Shown piece by piece: positions 36,269 to 45,999 of a stretch of 64,000 nucleotides of DNA (position 1 is the stretch's first letter; every line of letters begins with the position of its first letter). A program made the translations under genes and the position numbers. The notes beneath the pieces are model-generated. The model ran no database searches. It was not told where the DNA came from and worked only from the letters and a program-made list of their open reading frames with translations. This DNA is from CADEEN01 sp963706685 (GTDB lineage: Bacteria > Pseudomonadota > Gammaproteobacteria > Burkholderiales > Burkholderiaceae_C), in the NCBI GenBank assembly GCA_963706685.1, contig CAVPMY010000009.1, positions 190,674 through 254,673 of the forward strand, in the 5' to 3' direction.

Positions 36269-37337
36269 GCGCAGCGAGAACGCGACCGGCGCCTTCATGC
36301 CCGACATCGGCTCGAGCAATGCGACCAACGGCTCCAGTTGACGGTAGCGCGTCGCCGTCTTCGTCGCGTAGGCAAAAAAACGCGGCAGGTCGCTCGAATA
36401 CTTCGGCTTGCCATCGCGGTGCTTCAAGCGACAGAAGATGCCCAGCACCTTGAGGTGGCGCTGCAGGCCGATCCATTCGACATCGCGCCAGAAGGCGCCG
36501 AAGTCGTCGCCCACCGGCAACGCGGCGCGGCGCGCTTTCTCCCAGTAGCGCGCCGCCCAGTCGATCTCGCGCTCTTCGTCCCAGGACCAGAAGGCGTCGC
36601 GCAGCAGCGAGGCCAGGTCGTAGGCGATCGGGCCGTATGCCGCATCCTGGAAGTCGAGGATCGCCGGGTTGGGGTCGGCGACCATCAGGTTGCGCGGCAT
36701 CCAGTCGCGGTGCACGGCCACCTTGGGTTGCGCCAGCGCGGCGGCAACGAGGGCATCGCTGACCTGCAGCCAGGTCTTGTTGTTCGCGCTCGCCCCAGAC
36801 CTGGCCGAACTCACGCTCCACGCACCAGTCAGGAAACAGCTGCAGCTCGCGGCGCAGCATCGCCTCGTCGTACGGCGGCAGCGCCGGCCCCGGCACCTCG
36901 GCCTGCCATTGCACGAGCGCCGTGATGGCGTCGCGCATCAGCGTGTCGGCCTGCTGCGGGCTGGCCTCGGCAAAGGCGTCGAGGTAGAGCGTGCGGCCGA
37001 GGTCGGTGAGCAGCAGGAAGCCGCGCTCGACATCGGCGGCCAGCACCTCGGGGCCATGCAGGCCCGCCTGCTGGATGTACTGCGCGATCTGCACGAACGG
37101 CCGCACGTCCTCCTGCGGCGGCGGCGCGTCCATGACGACCAGGCTCTTGCCCTTGTGGATGCCGTCGCCGGCGTCGATGCGCAGGTAGCGCCTAAAGCTC
37201 GCATCGGCCGACGCGGCGCGCAAGCTGTCGCGGCGCAATCCATGCAATTGCGCCAGCGGCGCCAGCCAGCGCTCGAAATCTGTCTTGCGCTGCGGGTCGG
37301 CCCAAATGACCTCGGTGGGCGTTGGCGTGTCTGTCAT
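36266..37337 (-). CDS. amgK: N-acetylmuramate/N-acetylglucosamine 1-kinase, AmgK-like phosphotransferase, frameshifted
   Basis: An aminoglycoside-phosphotransferase-fold kinase that, in Pseudomonas and relatives, phosphorylates recycled MurNAc and GlcNAc at C1 for cell-wall reuse. Motifs: SADASFRRYLRI, DAPPPQEDVRPFVQIA, catalytic loop VHRDWMPRNLMV and DFQDAAYGPIAYDLASLLRD. One extra base near 36795 splits the frame between EREFGQVWGE and NNKTWLQV. Length about 356 when corrected. It is divergent from lptD, the same arrangement as known amgK loci. The usual partner murU is not found next to it here. Confidence 0.84.
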
Positions 37338-37405
37338 GGATAATTTTGATTCTACAAATCCAACCAGCGCGGGCTCGCTTGCCTCCTGCTGAGACTGCTC
37401 TTGTC

Positions 37406-39751
37406 TTGAATCTGCTTGTCCGACACTCCCTGGCGTTTGCCGCTGTGCTGCTCTTGGCGCCGCTGGGTGCGTTGGCTCAAACGCGCAGCGCCGCCAGCAG
37501 CGGCGACGATCGAGATCAGCCCGTGGTGCTCGAAGCCGACGAGGTGCGCGGCCGTCCGGACCTGGATTTCGTCGCCGAGGGCAAGGTGCTGCTCAAGCGC
37601 GGGCGCCTGTCGCTGTCGAGTGACCGCCTGGAGTACGACAGCGTGGCCGACCGTGCCATCGCGCGCGGCAACGTGCGCATGCAAACGGCAGCCGGCGACT
37701 GGTTTTCCGGCAGCGAACTGTCGCTGACACTCGGCCTGTTCGAAGGCTGGTTCACGCAGCCGGAGTACTACTTCGCGCGCACCCAGGCCGGCGGCCGCGC
37801 CGAGCGCATCGATTTCATCGACGCCCAGCGCACCGTGCTCACGGGCGCCGACTACACGAGTTGCAGCCGCGATGGCGACGGCATGCCGGCCTGGTTGATG
37901 AGCACCAACCGCGTCAAGCTCGATTTCGAAGCCAACGAGGGCATTGCCGAAGGCGCCGTGCTGCGATTCCAGGGCGTGCCGATCCTGGCCTGGCCGGTGC
38001 TGTCGTTCCCGCTGACCTCCGAGCGCAAGTCCGGCTGGCTGCCGCCGACCTTCAACCTCGACAGCAAGAGTGGCCTCGAAGTGGCCGTGCCCTGGTACTG
38101 GAACATCGCCCCGCAGCGCGACGCCACCTTGACGCCCATCGTCTACACGCGCCGCGGCTTCGGGCTGCTGTCCGAGGCCCGCTACCTCGAACCCCGCCAC
38201 AAAGGCGAACTGCAATGGCACTTTCTGCCCAATGACCTCGCCTTCGGAGACTCGCGCAACGCGCTGCAGTGGCGCCAGCAGGGTGCGGCCTTCGGCGACC
38301 TCGAAGCGGGCTCCAGGTTGCGCTGGTCGCATGGCGGCCTGCGCGTTTCCGACGACGCCTACTGGAAAGACTTCGGCCGTGACCTGCGCTCGTTCACGCC
38401 GCGCCTGCTGCCGATGTATGCCGGCGCCGAATACGACTGGCCGGTGGCTGGCCTGGCCACCACGGCCTATGCGCGTGTGCAGTACTGGCAGGTGTTGCAG
38501 GACGTCGACCCGCTGGCCCTGATCGCCGCGCCCTACCATCGCGCGCCGCAGATCGGCTGGCGCGGCATCGGCCGGCCCTGGGACAGGGGCCCCGAGCTGT
38601 CGTTCGAGGCCGAGTTCAATCGCTTCCGGCTGACGCACAGCGACCCCGGCAACCCGCCGCGCCCCGACGGCCAGCGAGTGCACCTGCTGGCGCAGGCCAG
38701 CCACACCTGGCGCGATGGCGGGGCCTGGTTCACCCCTCGCGCGGCGCTCAACCTGGCACACTACCGCACCGACACGCCAATGAGCGACGGCCGCAGCAGC
38801 GCCTCGCGCGCCGTGCCGACGCTGGTCCTCGACGGCGGCCTGCAATTCGAGCGCGCAGCGCAATGGGGCGGCCGGCAACTGACGCAGACCCTCGAGCCGC
38901 GCGTGCTCTACATCAACACGCCGTACCGCGCTCAGGATTCCCTGCCGCTGTTCGATACCGCCGCCAAGGACTTCAATGTCGTTTCGGTGTTCAGCGACAA
39001 CGCGTTCTCCGGTGTCGACCGCGTCTCCGATGCGCATCAGATCACGGCCGGCCTGACCACGCGCCTGATCGACCCCAGCGGCGGCAACGAGTTGCTGCGC
39101 CTGGGCATCGCGCAGCGCTACCTGCTGCGCGACCAGCGCATCACGCCCGACGGCGTGCCGCTGAAGCAGCGCTTCTCCGACCTGCTGTTCGACGGCAGCG
39201 CCAAGCTGTCGTCGAAGTGGACCTTCGATGCCGCGGTCCAATACAGCCCCGAACTCAATCGCGCCACGCGCTCGCTGCTCGCGGCGCGCTACCAGCCGGG
39301 GCCGTTTCGCACGCTGTCTGCCGCCTACCGCTTGACGCGCGGCGCCAGCGAGCAGCTCGACATCGGCTGGCAGTGGCCGCTGTACTCGAGTGACCGCAGC
39401 GCCTCGCAAGGCAGCGCCAACAACGATTGCCGAGGCACGCTCTACGGTGTCGGCCGCATCAACTACTCGATGCGCGACAGCCGCATCACCGATTCGCTGG
39501 CCGGCCTGGAATACGACGCCGGCTGCTGGATCGGCCGCCTGGTCGCCGAACGCGTCTCCACCGGCCGCGCCGAGGCGACGACACGATTGTTGATTCAGCT
39601 CGAGCTGGTGGGACTGTCGAGACTGGGCTCGAACCCCCTTTCGGTCTTGAAGGACAATATCCCCGGCTACACGCTGCTGCGCGAAGACCGCAGTGATCCG
39701 CCACTGCGCTCCTACACCCAAGGTGGCGCTCCCGCATACACCGACCGCTGA
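37406..39751 (+). CDS. lptD: LPS-assembly protein LptD
   Basis: Outer-membrane beta-barrel that with LptE inserts lipopolysaccharide into the outer leaflet. Of 781 residues, the first ~25 are a signal peptide (SLAFAAVLLLAPLGALAQ). The OstA/LptA-like jellyroll has VVLEADEVRGRPDLDFVAEG. The plug/barrel includes YTSCSRDGDGMPAWLM and PVLSFPLTSERKSGWLPPTF. The C-terminal region has the paired-cysteine site NDCRGTLYG and YDAGCWIGRL. No ATG fits; TTG 37406 gives a full signal peptide. Its stop overlaps the surA start (TGATG). Confidence 0.93.
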   Translation: MNLLVRHSLAFAAVLLLAPLGALAQTRSAASSGDDRDQPVVLEADEVRGRPDLDFVAEGKVLLKRGRLSLSSDRLEYDSVADRAIARGNVRMQTAAGDWFSGSELSLTLGLFEGWFTQPEYYFARTQAGGRAERIDFIDAQRTVLTGADYTSCSRDGDGMPAWLMSTNRVKLDFEANEGIAEGAVLRFQGVPILAWPVLSFPLTSERKSGWLPPTFNLDSKSGLEVAVPWYWNIAPQRDATLTPIVYTRRGFGLLSEARYLEPRHKGELQWHFLPNDLAFGDSRNALQWRQQGAAFGDLEAGSRLRWSHGGLRVSDDAYWKDFGRDLRSFTPRLLPMYAGAEYDWPVAGLATTAYARVQYWQVLQDVDPLALIAAPYHRAPQIGWRGIGRPWDRGPELSFEAEFNRFRLTHSDPGNPPRPDGQRVHLLAQASHTWRDGGAWFTPRAALNLAHYRTDTPMSDGRSSASRAVPTLVLDGGLQFERAAQWGGRQLTQTLEPRVLYINTPYRAQDSLPLFDTAAKDFNVVSVFSDNAFSGVDRVSDAHQITAGLTTRLIDPSGGNELLRLGIAQRYLLRDQRITPDGVPLKQRFSDLLFDGSAKLSSKWTFDAAVQYSPELNRATRSLLAARYQPGPFRTLSAAYRLTRGASEQLDIGWQWPLYSSDRSASQGSANNDCRGTLYGVGRINYSMRDSRITDSLAGLEYDAGCWIGRLVAERVSTGRAEATTRLLIQLELVGLSRLGSNPLSVLKDNIPGYTLLREDRSDPPLRSYTQGGAPAYTDR

Positions 39752-41091
39752 TGAAAATCCTTCGCCCCTACGGCACCTTCGTGCTCGCTGCCGCTGCCCT
39801 GGTTGCCAGTGCCGCCTCGGCGCAGCCGCGAGGCAACGTGCAAGGCAATGCGCCGGCACTGCGCCCGGGCGATCACATTGCCGTGGTCGTCAATCAGGAA
39901 CTGGTCACCGCGTTCGAGTTGAACCAGCGCATGGCCCTCGCGCGCGCCGATGCACAACGCAAGAACCAGCGCCTGCCCGAAGAAGCCGAGTTCCGCAAGC
40001 TGATTCTCGAGTCGCTGATCGAAGACCGGGCGATGCTCAGCCACGCGCGCGACAGCGGCATTCGCGTCGATGACAACGAGGTCGATCGCGCCGTCGGTGT
40101 GATCGCCGCGCAGAACCAGCTGACGCCGCAGCAGTTGCGCCAGCGCCTGGCGCAGGACGGCATGGACCTGCCGCGCTTTCGCGCCAACCTGCGCGACCAG
40201 ATGATGGTCGAACGTGTGCGCGAGCGCGAGGTGGCGCAGCGCATCCGCATCACCGACGGTGAGATCGACGAGTTGATCGAGAAGCAGCGTGGCGGCGAGG
40301 CCACTGGCAGCGAGGTGCAGTACAACATCGCGCAGGTGCTGATCAAGGTCGCGGAGGGCGCCGGCGAATCCGCGGTGGCCGAGCAGCGCAAGCGCGCCGA
40401 AGCCGCACTGGCCCGCATCCGCGGCGGCGAAGACTTTGCCGCGGTGGCCCGGCAGGTCAGCGAAGACGACAACAAGGAGCGCGGCGGCGAGATCGGGCTG
40501 CGCCCGGCCGACCGTCTGCCCGACATCTTCCTGGAAACCGTGCGCCCACTGCAGGCCGGGCAGCTTGCGCCGGGGCTGTTGCGCACGGGCGCCGGTTTTC
40601 ACATCCTCAAGCTGCTCGATCGCGCCGAGGGCGGCGCCTTGCGCGTGACGCAGACGCGGGCCCGCCACATCCTGCTGCGGCCCTCGGAGCAATTGACCGA
40701 GGCCGCGGTGCGAGATCGGCTGAGCGAATTCAAGCGCCAGATCGAAAGCGGCCAGCGCCGCTTCGAAGACATCGCCCGCGAGTATTCGCTCGACGGCTCG
40801 GCCAGCGGCGGCGGCGACCTGGGCTGGGCCTCGCCGGGCCAGTTCGTGCCCGAGTTCGAGCAAGCCATGAACGATCTGGCCATCGGCGGTGTCTCGGCGC
40901 CGCTGGCCACTCGCTTTGGCTGGCACTTGATCCAGGTGCAGGAGCGGCGCACGGTGGCGCCCGACACCAAACAACTGCGCGAGCAGGCCCGGCAGGCCCT
41001 GCGCGAACGCAAGTTCGAAACCGCCTATGCCGAGTGGGTGCGCGAGGTACGCGGGCGCGCCTACGTCGAGTTCCGGGAACCGCCGCAATGA
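39751..41091 (+). CDS. surA: Periplasmic chaperone / peptidyl-prolyl isomerase SurA
   Basis: Escorts outer-membrane proteins, including LptD, to the BAM complex. The 446 residues contain a signal peptide (AAAALVASAASAQP approximately), then an N-terminal chaperone domain (AVVVNQELVTAFELNQRM, EDRAMLSHARDSGIRVDDNE). Two parvulin domains follow, the second with ARHILLRPSEQL, YSLDGSASGGGDLGWASPG and FGWHLIQV. The first has an altered active region (VQYNIAQVLIKV). Coupled to lptD by TGATG. Confidence 0.93.
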   Translation: MKILRPYGTFVLAAAALVASAASAQPRGNVQGNAPALRPGDHIAVVVNQELVTAFELNQRMALARADAQRKNQRLPEEAEFRKLILESLIEDRAMLSHARDSGIRVDDNEVDRAVGVIAAQNQLTPQQLRQRLAQDGMDLPRFRANLRDQMMVERVREREVAQRIRITDGEIDELIEKQRGGEATGSEVQYNIAQVLIKVAEGAGESAVAEQRKRAEAALARIRGGEDFAAVARQVSEDDNKERGGEIGLRPADRLPDIFLETVRPLQAGQLAPGLLRTGAGFHILKLLDRAEGGALRVTQTRARHILLRPSEQLTEAAVRDRLSEFKRQIESGQRRFEDIAREYSLDGSASGGGDLGWASPGQFVPEFEQAMNDLAIGGVSAPLATRFGWHLIQVQERRTVAPDTKQLREQARQALRERKFETAYAEWVREVRGRAYVEFREPPQ

Positions 41092-41101
41092 CCTTGCGTT
41101 C

Positions 41102-41857
41102 GTGAGGCATCAACCGAGGAAGCGATTCGGTCAGCACTTTCTGACCGACAGCCGCGTCCTCGATGCCATCGTCAACGCGATCGACCCCAAGCCCGGTCAG
41201 GCGCTGATCGAGATCGGTCCCGGCCTGGGCGCCCTGACGCAGCCGCTGCTCGAACGCAGCGAGCACCTGACCGTGATTGAACTCGACCGCGATCTCGCGG
41301 CGCGGCTGCGCAAGAACCCGGCCCTCGAGGTGATCGAAGCCGACGTGCTGACGGTGGACTTCATCGCGCTGGCCGCTCAACACAGCACCGGACTGCGCGT
41401 CGTCGGCAACCTGCCCTACAACATCTCGACGCCGATCCTGTTTCACCTGCTCGCGGCGGCGGCGAAGATCGAGGATCAGCACTTCATGCTGCAGCGCGAA
41501 GTCGTGCAGCGCATGGCGGCCAGTCCGAGCACCAAGGACTACGGGCGCCTGTCGGTGATGTTGCAGTGGCGCTACCACATCGAGTCGTTGTTCGAAGTGC
41601 CGCCCGAGGCTTTCGAGCCGCCGCCGCGCGTCGAGTCCGCGATCGTTCGCATGTTGCCGTGGCCGGCGCCGGCCGCGGTCGATGCGGCCACTCTCGAAGC
41701 GCTGGTGGCTGCCGCATTCTCCCAGCGCCGCAAGCTGTTGCGGCACAGTCTCGGGCGCTGGCTCGAAGCGCGGGCCTTTGGCGGCCATTTCAACCTGCAG
41801 CGCCGCGCCGAGGAAGTGCCGGTGGCGGAATACCTGGCGCTGGCTCAACAACTTTGA
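41102..41857 (+). CDS. rsmA: 16S rRNA (adenine(1518)-N6/(1519)-N6) dimethyltransferase
   Basis: Dimethylates two adjacent adenines in helix 45 of 16S rRNA. Motifs: PRKRFGQHFLTD, SAM loop IEIGPGLGALTQPLLE, LTVIELDRDLAARL, and the catalytic VVGNLPYNISTPILFHLL, with a C-terminal QRRKLLRHSLGRWLE. Length 251. A GTG at 41102 was chosen, ten bases after surA, because the only ATG nearby is out of frame. In many proteobacteria pdxA lies between surA and rsmA; here it is missing. Confidence 0.93.
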   Translation: MRHQPRKRFGQHFLTDSRVLDAIVNAIDPKPGQALIEIGPGLGALTQPLLERSEHLTVIELDRDLAARLRKNPALEVIEADVLTVDFIALAAQHSTGLRVVGNLPYNISTPILFHLLAAAAKIEDQHFMLQREVVQRMAASPSTKDYGRLSVMLQWRYHIESLFEVPPEAFEPPPRVESAIVRMLPWPAPAAVDAATLEALVAAAFSQRRKLLRHSLGRWLEARAFGGHFNLQRRAEEVPVAEYLALAQQL

Positions 41858-41984
41858 ATGTCTTGCCCGTTTGTTGCGCAAGCGCAGCAATGGCGCCTGA
41901 TGGCGGGCAATGCCGAGGCCTCGCGGCAGTAAATTCGGTTGCGGGCATTCCCGCTGGCAACGCATCACTTTTCGAAGGAACGAT

Positions 41985-42536
41985 ATGGCAACACGAAAGA
42001 TGACAAAGAAGTCGGAGCTCGCGCAGGCCGGCGAGCACCTGGGCGCCGCGTCCAAGGAAGTCGGCACCGCGTTGGCGCACAAGTTCGACGCCATGGGTGA
42101 CGCGATGTCCGCCCAACTGACCAAGGCCAAGAAGAAAGTGCAGACGCGCCGCAGTCAGGCCAAGCGCCAGATCGCCAAGATGGTCAAGCTGGCCGAGTTG
42201 CAGAACAAGAAGGCACAAGCCAAGGTCAAGAAGGCAGCCGATGCTGCCAAGAAGTCCGTGCAGGCCGCGGAGAAGAAACTGATCGCCGCCAAGCGCCGCA
42301 CTGCCAGGAAACTGGAGGCGCTGCAGGCCACGGCCGAGCGCAAGGCGAAGGCCTTGCAAAAAGCCATCGAGAAGGAAGCCAAGGCGCCGAAGAAGCGCCC
42401 GCTCGCCAAGAGCAAGGCCAAGGCCCCGTCCAAGGCGGCCGCGAAGCCGGGTAGCGCGAAAAAACGCGCTGCCAAGAAGGCCGTCGGCAAGAAACGCGCT
42501 GCCAAGAAGTCGGCGGCGCGCAAGCCCGCCAAGTGA
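41985..42536 (+). CDS. Histone H1-like Lys/Ala-rich nucleoid protein
   Basis: A 183-residue very basic protein. Residues 1-100 form a coiled-coil-prone helical part (KKSELAQAGEHLGAASKE, VKLAELQNKKAQAKVKKAAD). After residue 130 it becomes low-complexity Lys/Ala/Pro with repeats such as KKRAAKKAVGKKRAAKKS. This is typical of AlgP/BpH1-type DNA-binding proteins of Beta- and Gammaproteobacteria. An AAGGA lies six bases before the ATG. Low complexity makes close homology hard to judge. Confidence 0.8.
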   Translation: MATRKMTKKSELAQAGEHLGAASKEVGTALAHKFDAMGDAMSAQLTKAKKKVQTRRSQAKRQIAKMVKLAELQNKKAQAKVKKAADAAKKSVQAAEKKLIAAKRRTARKLEALQATAERKAKALQKAIEKEAKAPKKRPLAKSKAKAPSKAAAKPGSAKKRAAKKAVGKKRAAKKSAARKPAK

Positions 42537-42577
42537 GGCCTTTGCCGCGAGCGCGGCGCGATCGGCACTGAGGTTTG

Positions 42578-42610
42578 CGCCGCGCGGCGCCGCAGTGGCG
42601 CCGCGCGGCG
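42578..42610. terminator. Strong 14-bp hairpin between convergent genes
   Basis: Perfect inverted repeat CGCCGCGCGGCGCC (42578-42591) / GGCGCCGCGCGGCG (42597-42610) with loop GCAGT. It lies between the H1-like stop and the alpha-E stop and would serve both strands. No real T-run follows. Confidence 0.6.
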
Positions 42611-42616
42611 TTGCTG

Positions 42617-43588
42617 TCAGGCCGCCATCGGCACCAGGAAGTCGCGGCTGATGCCGACGCCCAGGTCGCCGACGCGGTCGAGGAACTGCGTCAGGAAGGC
42701 ATGCAGGCCGGTGGCGAGGATTTCGTCGATGCGGCCGTATTGCAGGTCGCTGTGCAGGCGGCCGGCGCGGCGCAACGTGTCGTCGCTCTGCGCGTTGGCC
42801 ACCAGTTGCAGGTTGGTCATCAGCGCGGCCATGCACGCCGCCAGCGAGCGCGGCATGTCGGGCCGCAGGATCAGCAATTCGGCCACGCGGTCGGGCCGGA
42901 TCACATTGCGATAGACCTTGCGATAGACCTCGAAGCCCGACACCGAGCGCAGCACGGCGCTCCAGTGGTAGAAGTCGACCTCCTGCGCTTCCTTGCCTTG
43001 GGACTGGCTCTGCCGCGGGCCGAAGTAGTCGCTGGCCAGACTCTGGAACTTCACGTCGAGCATGCGCGCGGTGTTGTCAGCGCGCTCGAGGAAGGTGCCG
43101 ATGCGCAGGAAGTGCAGCGACTCGTCCTGCAGCATCGTGCCCACGGTGACGCCGCGCGACAGGTGCGAGCGGAACTTGACCCATTCGAACACCGCACCGG
43201 GATCGCGCTGCAAGTCGTTGGAGCCGAGCAGGCGTTTCAGTTCGAGCCAGGTCTGGTTGGTGGTTTCCCAAACCTCGGTTGTCAAGGTGCCGCGCACGGC
43301 GCGTGCGTTCTCGCGCGCGGCCGCGATGCAGGAGGCGATCGACGATGGATTGCCGGTGTCGCGGACCATGAAGTCCATGACGTTCCTGGCATCCAGGACG
43401 GGGTAGTGGCTGCCGAACGAGTCGGTGAGCTCCGAGATGCTGAGCACCCCGCGCCAGCCCTGGTCAGTCTGGTCGGCCGATTGCAGCATCGACATCTGGT
43501 AGTTGACGTCGAGCATGCGGGCGGTGTTTTCGGCCCGCTCCATGTAGCGAGCCATCCAGAACAAGTGGTCGGCGGTTCTAGACAACAT
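42617..43588 (-). CDS. Alpha-E domain protein
   Basis: A 323-residue all-helical protein, the usual partner of circularly permuted ATP-grasp enzymes. It begins MLSRTADHLFWMARYMERAEN, the family signature, and has DVNYQMSMLQSADQTDQGW and HLSRGVTVGTMLQDESLHFL. Biochemical role is unknown; comparative genomics places it in predicted peptide-synthesis or modification clusters. The start is three bases from the ATP-grasp stop. It is last in the five-gene cluster. Confidence 0.9.
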   Translation of the reverse strand: MLSRTADHLFWMARYMERAENTARMLDVNYQMSMLQSADQTDQGWRGVLSISELTDSFGSHYPVLDARNVMDFMVRDTGNPSSIASCIAAARENARAVRGTLTTEVWETTNQTWLELKRLLGSNDLQRDPGAVFEWVKFRSHLSRGVTVGTMLQDESLHFLRIGTFLERADNTARMLDVKFQSLASDYFGPRQSQSQGKEAQEVDFYHWSAVLRSVSGFEVYRKVYRNVIRPDRVAELLILRPDMPRSLAACMAALMTNLQLVANAQSDDTLRRAGRLHSDLQYGRIDEILATGLHAFLTQFLDRVGDLGVGISRDFLVPMAA

Positions 43589-43590
43589 GT

Positions 43591-45029
<1,439 letters not shown>

Positions 45030-45063
45030 GGTCATGTCTCCTCGCAAATCTTTTGCCAGCCTC

Positions 45064-45999
45064 TCAGCCCAGGCGCGCAGTACGCACGTTGACCTCGAGC
45101 TGGTGTTCGCCACCGCCGCGGATCACGCCGCGCAACGGTGTCACGTCGCCATAGTCGCGGCCCACGGCCAAGCGTATGTGACCGTTGCCCGGCAGCACAT
45201 TGTTCGTCGGGTCGAGCTCGAGCCAGTGCGCGCCGCTGCCGTCAGCCAGCGGGCACCACAGCGCCACCCAGGCGTGCGACGCATCGGCGCCCAACAACGG
45301 TGCATGCTGCGATGCTGGCGCACCGGCCTGGGGATTGTCGTTGGGCGGCGTCGTCAGCAGGTAGCCGCTGACGTAACGCGCTGCCAGGCCCCACGTGCGC
45401 AGCGCACCGATCAACAGGTGCGCAAAGTCCTGGCAAACGCCTTCGTGGCGACGCAACACGTCAGCCAGCGGTGTGTCGACGTCGGTGCTGGCGCTGCGGT
45501 AGGCAAACTCCGCGTTCACCCGCGCCATCAGCTCGATGCCGATCTCGGCCACCGGGTGCCGCGGCGCAAAGGCATTGGCAGCCCACTCGCGCAACGTTGC
45601 GAGCAAGGGGACGTAAGGCGAGGCATGCACGAATTCGTTGGCCGGCTCGAAGGTGCGACCGGCGGCGTAGCGCAGACGCTCGCGCACCACCTCCCACGGT
45701 GCGGTCAGTGATGCGTCCAGCGCCGGCGCTGGCTGCACCCGAACGCGGCTTCGGGTCTGCACCTCGAGTTTGCGATGCGACTGGTGCACCGTGAAGCAGC
45801 TGCGGTGGTTGCCCAGCGGATCGGCGCCGTCATCCCGGTGCATCGGCTCGGGCACGATGTTCATCTCGAATTCTTCGACCTGTTGTGCTGCGCCATCGAG
45901 CGGCCGCAGGTACGCCAGATGGTGCGCCAGCTCCACTGGCGCGCTGTAGCGGTAGCGGGTGACGTGCTCGACCGAGAGCAACGTTGGCATCGGGTTCAT
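45064..45999 (-). CDS. Transglutaminase-like cysteine protease-fold protein
   Basis: A 311-residue protein with N-terminal bacterial transglutaminase-like domain (VEHVTRYRYSAPVELAHHLAY) and a catalytic core. The triad is visible: Cys in RRHEGVCQDFAHLL, His in GADASHAWVALW, Asp in WLELDPTNN. It probably acts as a peptidase or amide transferase in the cytoplasm (no signal peptide). The start ATG 45999 overlaps the stop of the fused ATP-grasp gene (ATGA). Confidence 0.88.
   Translation of the reverse strand: MNPMPTLLSVEHVTRYRYSAPVELAHHLAYLRPLDGAAQQVEEFEMNIVPEPMHRDDGADPLGNHRSCFTVHQSHRKLEVQTRSRVRVQPAPALDASLTAPWEVVRERLRYAAGRTFEPANEFVHASPYVPLLATLREWAANAFAPRHPVAEIGIELMARVNAEFAYRSASTDVDTPLADVLRRHEGVCQDFAHLLIGALRTWGLAARYVSGYLLTTPPNDNPQAGAPASQHAPLLGADASHAWVALWCPLADGSGAHWLELDPTNNVLPGNGHIRLAVGRDYGDVTPLRGVIRGGGEHQLEVNVRTARLG

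Noticed and set aside
37322..37405. Upstream TTG start extending lptD by 28 codons
   Set aside because: It overlaps the divergent amgK start and destroys the signal peptide; TTG 37406 fits better.
37352..39859. Minus-strand frame of 835 codons opposite lptD
   Set aside because: Shadow of lptD third-position GC bias; no motifs or start signals.
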